This document shows, in pieces, positions 19,439 through 28,588 of a stretch of 64,000 nt of DNA; position 1 is the first letter of the stretch; every line of letters starts with the position of its first letter. Position numbers and translations under genes: made by a program. This DNA comes from Chamaesiphon minutus PCC 6605 (GTDB lineage: Bacteria; Cyanobacteriota; Cyanobacteriia; Cyanobacteriales; Chamaesiphonaceae). Under the pieces are notes generated by a model. That model was not told the DNA's origin. It did not search any database and saw only the letters and a program-made list of their open reading frames with translations. The DNA lies in assembly GCF_000317145.1 (NCBI RefSeq), contig NC_019697.1, positions 992,001 through 1,056,000 of the forward strand. The letters run 5' to 3'.

Positions 19439-20070
19439 TTACTCATCTGTTATCGGGAAGCTTTGCTAAAAAATTGAATTCGATCGATATCTCAAACAAC
19501 TTTGCTTACATGACTAGAGGGGCTAAGCTGCTAGTTACCAAATTATGGAAGATAATCATTTATATTTCTGTGTTATTAAAGTATGAATCTATCGTTTCCT
19601 TTAAAATAAAAATACTATCTTCTTGAAAATGATTTAAATTTCCTCTGAAAATCAACCAATATCTCGACAAATCTTCATTTCCATTTCTCACTGATTTGTT
19701 GAATAGCTCACAAAATATGTTTGCACAAGAATCACGAATTTGTCTGTTTCTTACAAAAGCAATATGTACTGTATTCCAATGTGAGTCTGTTAGCGAATCA
19801 AACATGTCAATCAAGAGACTAGAATTATTACGTGCATTTTCATAACTGCTAGATGTTTTGAATTCCTCTACGACAACATCAATACTATTAAACATTTCAC
19901 TCATAATCAAACTACGCAGATGCTCATCATAACGATATCTTTTCCAGATCGACAATAACACATCAAAATCAATTCCTATTATTCGACTTGAAATCATTTC
20001 ATCTATTTCTTCGAGTATTTGCTTGAATCCAAAATTTTCACTGTCTTTGTTGACATTTTCTAAGTCATAC

Positions 20071-21555
20071 CAGGGTGAACGCACTTAAATCTTATATTAT
20101 TAAAAACACTTAGAAACTAGATGTAAATTTGATTCATCAAAGATGTGAAATCTATACCCGTCGATAGCTTTAGCTAATTAATTGTGTTAAGTTGATTTGG
20201 AACTAATATCATGTAAAATGAAGCTGAAGCCTAAGCATAGTATCGCAGAACACTTTGACGACATAGAAGACATTAGGATTGAACGTGGAAAAAAACATAA
20301 ACTAATCGACATCATCACGATCTCCATTTGTGCTGTAGTATGTGGGGCGGACGGATGGATAGATATAGAAATGTATGGTATAGCCAGAAAAAAATGGTTA
20401 GAAAAGTTCCTAGAACTACCGAATGGAATCCCATCTCATGATACATTTGCTAGAGTATTTTCACAAATTAATCCTGATGAATTTAATAAATCATTCCTGA
20501 GTTGGATTAAAGGAATAAGTAAAATAACCGCAGGAGAAATAATTGCCTTTGATGGAAAACAATCTCGAAACTCAGGAGATGAAAAGAATGGTCAAGGTGT
20601 AATTAATACAGTCAGTGCCTGGGCTGCAAGTAATAGATTAGTATTAGGTCAAAAGAAAGTAGAAGGAAAATCTAATGAAATCACAGCACTTCCCGAACTG
20701 ATTCAAATCTTGGATTTAGCAGGATGTATCGTTACCATCGACGCAATGGGATGTCAAAGAGAAATAGTCAAAAAAATCGTCGAAAAAGATGCAGATTATG
20801 TAATTGCTGTAAAAAAGAATCAACCGACCTTGTACAAACAAGTAAAGCAGCTATTTAAACAAGCAATTGAAACTCAGGGAAAAGACCTCAACCTGAGTAG
20901 CTTCAACAGTAGAGAGATGAATAGAGGTAGAGAAGAAATTCGTAATTATTTAATGATAACAGATGTTGCGGAGCAAATAGATCCACTGCAAAAATGGAAA
21001 AAGTTAACTAGTATTGGCATGGTAGAATCAGTTCGAGTTGTCGGCGGAAAGACGAGTGTAGAAACTCGTTATTTTATCAGTAGTCTAGAGAGCGATGCTC
21101 AAAAATTAGCAGAGGGAATTAGAAGTCATTGGTCGATAGAAAATTCTCTTCACTGGGTGCTTGATGTTGCTTTTAAAGAAGATGATAGTCGAATTAGGAA
21201 AGATAATGCTCCAGCTAATTTTGCGATTTTACGACATATAGCAGTTAACATAATTAGTGAAAATAAAAGTCGAAAGTTAAGTGTTAGAAGTAAGAGATTC
21301 TTGGCGACACTTGACGAAGAATATTCAACTGAACTTTTAGAAGCTATTTTGTAATTTATTTGCACTAATTAATCTCGGCTTGACTAATGAGTTGGTCGAG
21401 CTTTCTGCTACACTAAATTAAATTAATCGGATCTCATGTTTGATTTTAGTTTCAATTGGCATTGTAATAAGTGCAATTAGTTAGTAAGTACGATTGAGTT
21501 AGCTATTCTAGTTTTGATCGATCGAATTACACCCGATTTTGATGCGTTCACCCTG
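20071..21555 (+). mobile_element. complete ISAs1-family insertion sequence
   Basis: 1485 bp bounded by 13-bp inverted repeats CAGGGTGAACGCA (20071-20083) and TGCGTTCACCCTG (21543-21555). It is flanked by a 10-bp direct repeat TAAGTCATAC at 20061-20070 and 21556-21565. It carries one intact transposase gene and sits inside the HEPN-like gene in the opposite orientation. Confidence 0.92.
20218..21354 (+). CDS. ISAs1 family transposase
   Basis: 378 residues from the ATG at 20218 (a TTG seven codons upstream is possible). Family features are KHSIAEHFDDIEDIR, the first catalytic Asp in EIIAFDGKQSR, VTIDAMGCQREI for the second and IENSLHWVLDVAFKEDDSR for the third acidic region. The length is normal and no frameshift is seen, so the element may be active. 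Confidence 0.92.
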   Translation: MKLKPKHSIAEHFDDIEDIRIERGKKHKLIDIITISICAVVCGADGWIDIEMYGIARKKWLEKFLELPNGIPSHDTFARVFSQINPDEFNKSFLSWIKGISKITAGEIIAFDGKQSRNSGDEKNGQGVINTVSAWAASNRLVLGQKKVEGKSNEITALPELIQILDLAGCIVTIDAMGCQREIVKKIVEKDADYVIAVKKNQPTLYKQVKQLFKQAIETQGKDLNLSSFNSREMNRGREEIRNYLMITDVAEQIDPLQKWKKLTSIGMVESVRVVGGKTSVETRYFISSLESDAQKLAEGIRSHWSIENSLHWVLDVAFKEDDSRIRKDNAPANFAILRHIAVNIISENKSRKLSVRSKRFLATLDEEYSTELLEAIL

Positions 21556-22090
21556 TAAGTCATACAACATGATTGAAGCTGCACGAAAAAGATCGATCAA
21601 TTTTGCGCCTGCAATGTTTATTCTAATTTGTGAATTGACAAAATCATCTAAAATATTATTGTCAAACGAGCTTAAAATTAGCAATTCTCTGAGAGAAGCA
21701 TTTTTAAGTTTATCTAGTAAATGAGGCTCGATTTGGTCTTCATTAAAAATATCTTTTTTAGTTCGGAGTGAGATGAGTTGATTTAAGTTAGCTTCATGAA
21801 GTTGGCTAATTAAAGCAGGTCGTATAATAGTTTTATCTATTAAATCATCATTGCATATTTTTTTTAAGTCAAGTAACATACTAAAGTGAAAATCAAACTT
21901 ACTAACGACAGCTTTTTCAAGAAAAGGTATCCGAATAGCTTTGACCATAACATCTACATTCTGTCGGTCGAATTCTCCATCTCCACTCTCTTCATCAAAA
22001 ATAAATAATTCTACTTTATTAATAAAAGTCTCTAGCTTAATTTGGCATGGCTCATCAATCTTGTCCCAAGCATTAATATTAACTAAATAG

Positions 22091-23883
22091 GTAAGCTCTC
22101 AATAAAAGCTGGCAAGCAAAAAAGCTGGTCATGATAAAGACCAAAATAAATGTACTCGCGAAAATAGTTTTCAGTAAAAAGTCTAGGTCGGAGCGGGAAT
22201 CTTCGCCGCAGCTTTAGCTCGAATCACATCGGATAACGATAGTACTTGCTCATCTCCATGTAATCGAGAGGTGAGATAATTCCAAAACGAAATTCCTAAC
22301 TTCCGGCAAGTCTTTTTCAAGCCAACGAATGTATCTCTAGCTTTTCTACCTAGTTCAGAGCGTGTGCCTCCACTAATTTTCCGGCGAGTGACATATTCTC
22401 TAATATCGGTTTCTGCCGCATTGTTATGTAAGGGGAATTCTGGGCAATCTAGTACCTGTAGTAGTTCAATCTTATGATTTCTGATTTGATTAAGGACACC
22501 ATTTAATAGCCCATGACGAATATAACAACGCCCAAATATTTCATCAAATTTACTTTGTAAACTTAATGAAAATTCTCGGTTAGGCTGCTGCTGATACTGT
22601 TTTAGCTCTTGATAGTAGTTCCACAACAATCCTTGCATTTCGATAATATTCTCTCGCTCTTGCTTATTATCACCCTCTAATTTTCTCAAACCTCTCTCAA
22701 TATGAACCCAACACAATCCATGCTGCATCACATTAAATTGTCCCGCCCCGTCACTGATGATTCTCAATGCTTCACTTCTACCTACAATGTTCAAACCACC
22801 TAACAGTGCTGCTTCTGTTAGTACTCGTACTGTTTTGATATTCTTTATTCCGCTCGACAATAGATGCTCATGCCATTCTTCTTTTGTCGTTGCTAATGGC
22901 TCATCCGAATCACTAATCTCACTTAGCTGTTTTTGTGGGAGCTGGTAGTTCTCCAAATATACTTTTGCCTCTTCATTTAATACATATCTTTCTTCTCCTG
23001 CTTGCAATATTTTCAAAAAGTTTTCTCGGCTCTTCGAGTCACTGCTGTGGAAATACGCAAAGTCCTCATTGCCAATTACTGTGCAGTATCCATTCTTCCC
23101 GTTATGTCTTGCTCCAGTATCATCTGTATGGATGTATATTGCTGTTTCTAGCCCTGCTTTTAATACCTGGTGTTGTTCTTGCTCAAATATTTGATGCTCT
23201 TCATTTAAGAGCCGATTTACTTGTCCTGTCGAAATGTCTATTCCCCATTCTCGGAGTTGCTCGTAAATCAATGGCTGTGGTACTCTGCACTGATAGTGCT
23301 GATACATCACATAACACACTAATCCTGGCCCATAGTGTCTTCCCTGATATTCTGCGGGTAATTCTCCCACCACTGTTTTTCCTTCTACTGTGATGTACTC
23401 AGCTATCTGAAACCTAATGTTATGCCGCTTAATTATTAGCTCTTGTACATCGTAGTTTCGATATCCATTGAATTTGGCATTCTCAGGAATACTATTTGGC
23501 TCGATGGTTATTTCTTCGTCGATCTCAAAGTTTAATTTTTTACTGGACTTTGCCGAACCTGCTCTTTTATCCGATTTTATCTCTTTCTCTTCGGGCTGAT
23601 TTAGCAGACTGGCACTTAGTTTCGGCTTTCCTTTCAGTTTCTTTTTTGTTCTTAATTCTGCTTCTAATTGTTCTATTCTTTCTTTCTGATTTGTCAGTTG
23701 CTTGGATAGTTTGTCAATGAGCTTTCTTTGTTCTTCTACCAGCCGCCGCAAACCTTCTACCTCTGTGGCTATGGTATTTGTTTCGGTTGGACTAGTTTCG
23801 CTGTTTATACTCATCTCTTTGTTAAACCAGATTTTTGCTCTTTTGGCAACCCCCTCACTTACCAGCTTTTATTGAGACGTTAC
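22091..23883 (-). mobile_element. complete single-gene IS66-type insertion sequence
   Basis: 1793 bp. Ends GTAAGCTCTCAATAAAAGC (22091) and the complement of GTAACGTCTCAATAAAAGC (ending 23883) start with GTAA as usual for IS66 and match at all but two positions. The 8-bp direct repeat CTAAATAG flanks it at 22083-22090 and 23884-23891. It has only the tnpC-like gene; no TnpA or TnpB companions fit, so it belongs to the short single-gene branch. Confidence 0.93.
22183..23814 (-). CDS. IS66 family transposase (TnpC-like)
   Basis: 543 residues. An N-terminal coiled coil (VEGLRRLVEEQRKLIDKLSKQ) with a basic linker is followed by YHQ..CRVPQPLIYEQL, the DDE core starting IYIHTDDTGARHNGKNGYC, the second Asp in IISDGAGQFNV, and the C-terminal IS66 pattern FPLHNNAAETDIREYVTRRK with the catalytic Glu. 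All landmarks are in one unbroken frame. Confidence 0.93.
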   Translation of the reverse strand: MSINSETSPTETNTIATEVEGLRRLVEEQRKLIDKLSKQLTNQKERIEQLEAELRTKKKLKGKPKLSASLLNQPEEKEIKSDKRAGSAKSSKKLNFEIDEEITIEPNSIPENAKFNGYRNYDVQELIIKRHNIRFQIAEYITVEGKTVVGELPAEYQGRHYGPGLVCYVMYQHYQCRVPQPLIYEQLREWGIDISTGQVNRLLNEEHQIFEQEQHQVLKAGLETAIYIHTDDTGARHNGKNGYCTVIGNEDFAYFHSSDSKSRENFLKILQAGEERYVLNEEAKVYLENYQLPQKQLSEISDSDEPLATTKEEWHEHLLSSGIKNIKTVRVLTEAALLGGLNIVGRSEALRIISDGAGQFNVMQHGLCWVHIERGLRKLEGDNKQERENIIEMQGLLWNYYQELKQYQQQPNREFSLSLQSKFDEIFGRCYIRHGLLNGVLNQIRNHKIELLQVLDCPEFPLHNNAAETDIREYVTRRKISGGTRSELGRKARDTFVGLKKTCRKLGISFWNYLTSRLHGDEQVLSLSDVIRAKAAAKIPAPT

Positions 23884-24770
23884 CTAAATAGTAAACAACC
23901 TTGTCAATATTCACATCTTCAACCTTTGTTAAGATAATACGAGACAATTCTTCTTTTAAAATATTATATGTGTCTACTGGGTGAATTATTGAGACAGCAT
24001 TCAAAGCAGTGAATTGACGTTTTCTTTCCTCTTCAGGATATTTTTTTGTTAGCAAGCTTACTGTTAAGCCAATCACAATATCTTTTACCAATATACGCCG
24101 AGCGCGACGTAGTGGACTTTTCTCGAAATGCTTTACAGCTAAATCCACATCTACTGGAAAATATTCAGATTTAATATCTGCAAAAATTCTGTCTTTGGCA
24201 GCTCGCCCTTGAACGGGTGGACGTTGTAATAGATGAGTTACAGCACTTCTTAGGTGGTATCTTGCTAGTTCTGCTGTTGCTTCAAATGGCTCTTCTAAAG
24301 ATGTTATTGAAGGGTGAGCGCAACGACTTCTATCTTCTAATAATCTCTTGATATCTGATTCTTCTATATATGAAATTAGTTCAAAATCTTCTCGTGCAGA
24401 TTGAGGAATACTTGATTCAAAATCCCAAAGCTCTTTGTACTTCTTGTCTGAGCGTAGTTGCTCAAATATTGCTAATTTTTGCACAGCTTTTTTGTCATCA
24501 ACAAGCTGTAGCTCTTGAAGCTTATGAATAAAATCGAAAACAACTGCATTCCATGTAGAAACAATACAAGAGCGAAATGCTCCGACGCGATAACAATTAA
24601 TTGCCTCTTTGATAAATTTCTTAGAATTTTTATCTCTACAAAGCAATATAAGCTCGTCCAGATCGATAAATGCTTCATACATAAGAGGAATATCAAATTT
24701 GAGATTACCGTTATTATGGTACCCAAAATATATCCATTAAAGAAATCGCTCTCGAACTTACTGTGGAAGT

Positions 24771-25037
24771 TTAAGTTCTAATTTTGCCCGCCAACCGCTC
24801 CTGAATTTGCATCTGAAAGCTGGAAGCCAGTTCTTCAATTTCTGCTGGCGACATCACATTTCCAAACTCCTCATTTAGAAGATCGATAAACTTCCCGCGC
24901 TCGACTCTATTCAAGGCTAACTCAATTACCTTATCCAAATGAATTCCCCAGTCAGCCCCAGCACTAATATCGCAGCCAACTTCCTCTTCAAACTTAGCCA
25001 TCTCACGAGCTTCGGCTTCAGTAATTTTAAATTCCAT
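24771..25037 (-). CDS. small acidic protein of unknown function
   Basis: 88 residues from ATG 25037, chosen because GGAGG stands 7 nt before it; the frame extends four codons further. Glu-rich and helical (ITEAEAREMAKFEEEVGCD, VERGKFIDLLNEEFGN). It lies 20 bp after the GNAT-like gene and 88 bp before the HEPN-like gene on the same strand, so the three probably form an operon. The size would suit an antitoxin or adaptor; there is no family evidence. Confidence 0.65.
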   Translation of the reverse strand: MEFKITEAEAREMAKFEEEVGCDISAGADWGIHLDKVIELALNRVERGKFIDLLNEEFGNVMSPAEIEELASSFQMQIQERLAGKIRT

Positions 25038-25057
25038 AATTCCCTCCATTCGTCTAT

Positions 25058-25732
25058 TTAATCATCCGATTCGATACCTTCATCTATCCTAGATTCCTCG
25101 ATCGAAGCAGGATCGCGGCGATACCACTCAAAATAAGTCAAGTTCTCCTTTTCAGCATCCGACCCTCCATCAATCATGCCCATCTTACGATAAAACATCT
25201 CAGCAGTGGGCAAAGAATGTAATCCTACTAATCCACCATAATCTAATTCTTCACTGCGGAACCGAGCAAATCGGAGTAATGCGCTCCCCACTGCTCGAAA
25301 CCCATTCAGATTGGGATTTGAGAGCCGATTCCAGGGTGCTGTTGCTAGCGAATGAACGTATACCAGTCGGCGGTTTGTGTCTATCTGAGAGCGATAGCCC
25401 CTGACTTGAAGAATCATCATTCCTTGAGTCAATTGCTCGCACTCGATCGCATAGCCTTCATATATCCCCGCTCCACCTGCTAAATAAATACGTTGTTTTT
25501 GTTCCCAATCCCAATATTGGTCTTCATCAGCCGAGGTTCTGAGTTGCTCCCGCCATACCGCTCTGAAATCATTCAAGTGCTTGGTAGTCAAGGTCACTAA
25601 TGAACCCACGATCGATGAAGCATCTCGGACTCGAATTAGTGGCACTTCAAACTGAACGGACAAAATTTTATTTTTCCTAATGGTGGTAGATACTGGCAGT
25701 ATCATCACGATCTTACAATGAGAATTACTCAC
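25058..25732 (-). CDS. GNAT-like acetyltransferase-fold protein
   Basis: 224 residues (an internal ATG at codon 10 is an alternative start). The C-terminal half has GNAT-like elements: VYVHSLATAPWNR (beta4), FRAVGSALLRFARFRSEELDYGG (CoA-loop region, with GSALL in place of the usual Q/RxxGxG/A) and HSLPTAEMFYRKMGM. The acyl acceptor is unknown. First gene of the presumed GNAT, small protein, HEPN-like unit. Confidence 0.65.
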   Translation of the reverse strand: MSNSHCKIVMILPVSTTIRKNKILSVQFEVPLIRVRDASSIVGSLVTLTTKHLNDFRAVWREQLRTSADEDQYWDWEQKQRIYLAGGAGIYEGYAIECEQLTQGMMILQVRGYRSQIDTNRRLVYVHSLATAPWNRLSNPNLNGFRAVGSALLRFARFRSEELDYGGLVGLHSLPTAEMFYRKMGMIDGGSDAEKENLTYFEWYRRDPASIEESRIDEGIESDD

Positions 25733-25943
25733 TACGATCGAAACTGTTGGCTACTAGTCAAGTACCCTCTCAGCAAATTCTTATTTGGGTTTCAGGCTTG
25801 GTTCAGATCGATCGGTCACAATTGTTTTGTAGATGAAAACCTAATTAATCAAATTATCGCTGGTGTGGCGATCTCGTTGGCGAAGCCTCGCTGAAAGCGA
25901 ATCGCGATACCAGCCATTTCTTACCGAGATAGGAAGCACAACC

Positions 25944-26077
25944 ATGACAATCGCGCCAACTCCAGAAGAAATCAGATTGCACGAAGCACAAGCTCACGCG
26001 GCGTACTGGCGACGCTGGGGGCCTTATTTGAGCGATCGCCAGTAGGGTACCGTACGCGAAGATTATCTAAGAAGATT
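25944..26077 (+). pseudogene. N-terminal scrap of a GH63-like (MGH1-type) glucosidase
   Basis: The frame from ATG 25944 reads IAPTPEEIRLHEAQAHAAYW and RRWGPYLSDRQ, then a TAG, then GTVREDY. Glucosidases of this group begin with a stretch ending RWGPYLSERQWGTVREDY, so the tryptophan codon is a stop here. The remaining roughly 800 codons are absent. A repeat-like GGCGAAGCCTCGCTGAAAGCG precedes it. Confidence 0.6.
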
Positions 26078-27418
26078 TCACGCCGGAAAACATTTACCAA
26101 ATGCTTGAAGTAGTTTGAGCGATCCGCGAACCCGAATTTTACGTCGCACCAACGCCCAAACGATGTTTCGTTCCTTAGCAAGAAAGCCCAACCAAGTCTG
26201 GCTATCTGCGGTTACAGACAGATTTGCCTTGCCAATATGACCTTCTTGAATTTGGAGCATTAGATCGCGAATTACTACCGTCACACAGCGGGATTCAGAT
26301 CCAGTAAATGTGAAGTGATAAATAGCATTCAATCCTTTTGACTGCTGTTGTTGAAATAGCAATGGCAATCCAAACACAAAGCCCTGAATCGATTGGGGGC
26401 GAATGCCACTACTGACGAGCTTGACTTTTTTATGTGGAAAACGTTTGGCAACATAGGTTTCGGCATCCGATCCGGGGATGACATAAATTGTCTCCGGTTT
26501 GTCCTGTAATGGCTTAACTACCTCACGCACAAACTCCTTACGATCGGTCAAAAATGCCCCAATGACATCTTCCCCAGCCGGACATGCAGCAATACAGTAA
26601 GCGGCTTTATAATTCGCCTTAAAAGATAGGCTTTGCCACATGGAAGCTGATTCACTAGCACTAACTTTTTGGCGATATTCTTTGACATTTTTACTCTCGA
26701 CGATCGTCTCTGTCCAATCCGTAAATCCGCTCATAAACTCGCGGTAATTATGGGTATAACAGGCTGAGAAACCGAAACTACCATCAGCCCCAATCGCGCC
26801 TACCGGACAAGCTACAACGCACAATTTGCACTCAATACAGGGATTGTATTCGATCGGATAGTTATACTCGGTAACTTCTCTATCGATTAAAACGGTTCCC
26901 AAGGCGATGAAATTACCAAATTTGGGATGAATCACATTCCGATGAATACCCATGTGTCCCAGTCCAGCGGCGACAGCCACAGGTTTATGCGAGACAACCC
27001 AGACTTTACCTGGAAAGCGATCCATCTCCATCGGAAATGCCGAGGCTGGATTTACTGCTCGAACCCCGATCTGCGCTAGTGCTTTAACAATGTTTCGCGC
27101 AACTTCATTCGCATGGTCGTAATTAGCATGAAATTCCAGGTTAGCGATCGATCGAGCTGGAGTCCTCACATCTTCTCGATTCATCCGACAGACGAAACTC
27201 ACCAACGTTTTAGTCGGTGCAAACGTATCTAGAATCTCTGCGTATTGGTCGGCGATTGTGGCTCGATCGATCTCCACAAATCCTACATCATCAGCACCCG
27301 CCTCGATACACAGCGTTCGCAAAGCTGCTGAATTCAAGCTAATGCTGGTTGTCGGTTGGATATCTCCAGATCGATCTCGCCACCACTTAACGGTGGGATG
27401 GTTATCAAATTTAGCCAT
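26078..27418 (-). CDS. QueG-like double 4Fe-4S protein with C-terminal SCP2-like domain
   Basis: 446 residues from ATG 27418, selected by GGAGG at the proper distance; four extra upstream codons are possible. The middle contains a ferredoxin-type cluster motif, YNPCIECKLCVVACPVG, and a second Cys set with KAAYCIAACPAGED. The N-terminal part (about 40-190) resembles the epoxyqueuosine-reductase region, with GHMGIHRNVIHPKFG. Residues about 350-435 look like an SCP2 sterol/lipid-binding fold (IYHFTFTGSES, GKANLSVTADSQTWLGFL). Queuosine synthesis is unlikely given the fusion; oxidoreduction of a bound lipophilic substrate is a guess. Preceded by a palindromic site also found before the adjacent MarR gene. 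Confidence 0.75.
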   Translation of the reverse strand: MAKFDNHPTVKWWRDRSGDIQPTTSISLNSAALRTLCIEAGADDVGFVEIDRATIADQYAEILDTFAPTKTLVSFVCRMNREDVRTPARSIANLEFHANYDHANEVARNIVKALAQIGVRAVNPASAFPMEMDRFPGKVWVVSHKPVAVAAGLGHMGIHRNVIHPKFGNFIALGTVLIDREVTEYNYPIEYNPCIECKLCVVACPVGAIGADGSFGFSACYTHNYREFMSGFTDWTETIVESKNVKEYRQKVSASESASMWQSLSFKANYKAAYCIAACPAGEDVIGAFLTDRKEFVREVVKPLQDKPETIYVIPGSDAETYVAKRFPHKKVKLVSSGIRPQSIQGFVFGLPLLFQQQQSKGLNAIYHFTFTGSESRCVTVVIRDLMLQIQEGHIGKANLSVTADSQTWLGFLAKERNIVWALVRRKIRVRGSLKLLQAFGKCFPA

Positions 27419-27437
27419 TGAAGCCTCCAATATTTAT

Positions 27438-27449
27438 ATGTATATACAT
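27438..27449. promoter_or_regulatory. palindromic candidate MarR operator before the 4Fe-4S/SCP2 gene
   Basis: ATGTATATACAT, a perfect 12-bp palindrome, 19 bp upstream of the start at 27418. The identical palindrome lies before the MarR gene itself at 27931-27942. Confidence 0.6.
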
Positions 27450-27469
27450 GTTTTTGACAAATTTTTAAG

Positions 27470-27925
27470 CTAACTGAGTTTTTTTACATCAGACAATAGC
27501 GACAGTAACGTTTGCCATTCCTGTCGATCGAATTGTTGCATCACCTGAGCTTGAGCTTGTTCCCACAATGGCAGTGCCTGAGCCAATATCGCCTTACCCT
27601 CATCCGTCAGGGACACCAATTTGACCCGCCGATCCTCGCCTGGATCGATCGAAACCAATCCCCGTAGCTTTAGCAGCTTGAGATTGCGGGTTAAAGTGGT
27701 CTGATCGGTATACAACTCTTGTGCCAAGCGGGTAATCTGTGCAGACTCCATCAGATTAATGCAAACCAGCAGCGTAAACTGGCTCAACACCAAATCGACA
27801 GGGCGTAATGCCGCATCATATACCTGCGTGATAATCCGTGAAGCACGACGGACGTGCAGCCCCATACAGGTTGCAGGTACTTGACTCATTCCAGCAAGTT
27901 GAGATTGGGAAATGCGATCGCTCAT
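27470..27925 (-). CDS. MarR family transcriptional regulator
   Basis: 151 residues. Winged helix: ITRLAQELYTDQTTLTRNLKLLKLRGLVSI for the helix-turn-helix and PGEDRRVKLVSLTDEG for the wing, with helical dimerisation ends. Its stop is 51 bp before the 4Fe-4S/SCP2 gene, and both carry the same palindrome upstream, so it probably represses itself and that gene. The effector may be a phenolic or lipophilic compound as for many MarR proteins. Confidence 0.88.
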   Translation of the reverse strand: MSDRISQSQLAGMSQVPATCMGLHVRRASRIITQVYDAALRPVDLVLSQFTLLVCINLMESAQITRLAQELYTDQTTLTRNLKLLKLRGLVSIDPGEDRRVKLVSLTDEGKAILAQALPLWEQAQAQVMQQFDRQEWQTLLSLLSDVKKLS

Positions 27926-27928
27926 ATA

Positions 27929-27944
27929 ATATGTATATACATAT
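27929..27944. promoter_or_regulatory. palindromic candidate autoregulatory operator of the MarR gene
   Basis: ATATGTATATACATAT, a perfect 16-bp palindrome, begins 3 bp upstream of the start codon at 27925, overlapping the ribosome-site region. Same 12-bp core as the site at 27438. Confidence 0.62.
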
Positions 27945-28159
27945 AGTGTGAATTTGTCAAGCGAGAATGGCGCGCAAATTGGAGCCAGTCACCAGGGGGG
28001 ATGGACGGGATTGGTCGCAAAGTTAATTCAACATTTGCGCCCAAAAAGTAGGGAGATTTAGAAAATGAGGGTGGCTGCTCGATTGAGTTAGCAGCGATAT
28101 GAGCAACCTCTGCAAGTGAGTTAAGCTAACAGGTAATAATGTTTCATGGAATTTTGACT

Positions 28160-28555
28160 ATGACATTTGAAAGAAAAATAGCCGCAGCCTTTAAGATGAG
28201 CGATGAAGCTTGGCTCCGTCACGCCAATCCTTGGAGCGGCTGGACACGTTTTACCACCGTCTTACCGCTACTTATTTTGGCAATCTGGAGCCGTGTTTGG
28301 TTGGATTGGTGGTCGTTATTGCCGATTACCGGAGCAGTTCTTTGGATGTGGTTCAACCCTCATGTTTTTCCTAAGCCAAGCTCGACGAAAAATTGGATTT
28401 CAAAAGGAGTTCTAGGAGAGAGAGTTTGGTTAAACCGGGATCGAGTTCCTGTACCTCAACATCATCAGCGTATTCCTAATTTCCTGAATGGGATCGCGGC
28501 GATTGGTGGAGTGTTCGTAGTTTGGGGATTAGCGATTCTCAGTGTTTGGGGTGTA
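28160..28555 (+). pseudogene. DUF6653-like membrane protein, C-terminus lost
   Basis: The frame MTFERKIAAAFKMSDEAWLR continues with HANPWSGWTRFT, WSRVWLDWWSLLPI, WFNPHVFPKPSS and GERVWLNRD, typical of DUF6653 proteins, with two hydrophobic segments. After VVWGLAILSVWGVA the frame enters an inverted duplication and then reads antisense of a MarR gene until a stop at 28756. The normal C-terminus is missing. An upstream ATG at 28139 is an alternative start. Confidence 0.6.
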
Positions 28556-28588
28556 GCTTTTAGTTACACCCCAAACACTGAGAATCGC
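28532..28588. repeat. perfect 24-bp inverted repeat at the junction of two truncated genes
   Basis: The arm at 28532-28555 begins GCGATTCTCAGTGTTTGGGG; the arm at 28565-28588 is its exact reverse complement; loop GCTTTTAGT. The left arm is coding sequence of the DUF6653-like gene. It may be a fold-back duplication formed during a deletion, and could now act as a bidirectional terminator. Confidence 0.75.

Larger units (their letters stand above)
19560..24682 (-). pseudogene. HEPN-like protein gene split in three by ISAs1 and IS66 insertions
   Basis: Three minus-strand frames (24682-23855, about 22100-21508, 20084-19560) are parts of one gene. Removing IS66 (22091-23883) with one 8-bp duplication and ISAs1 (20071-21555) with one 10-bp duplication leaves 1827 bp, exactly 609 codons. 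The reading crosses both joints in frame (DKVVYYL|VNINAW and SIMLYDL|ENVNKD). The N-terminal 150 residues look HEPN-like: YRVGAFRSCIVSTWNAVVFDF and, about 80 residues on, LEDRSRCAHPSI, an R-x4-H motif like the HEPN RNase site. The remaining 450 residues are helical and unrecognised. A defence or conflict role is inference. Upstream on the same strand are a small gene and a GNAT-like gene. Confidence 0.85.
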
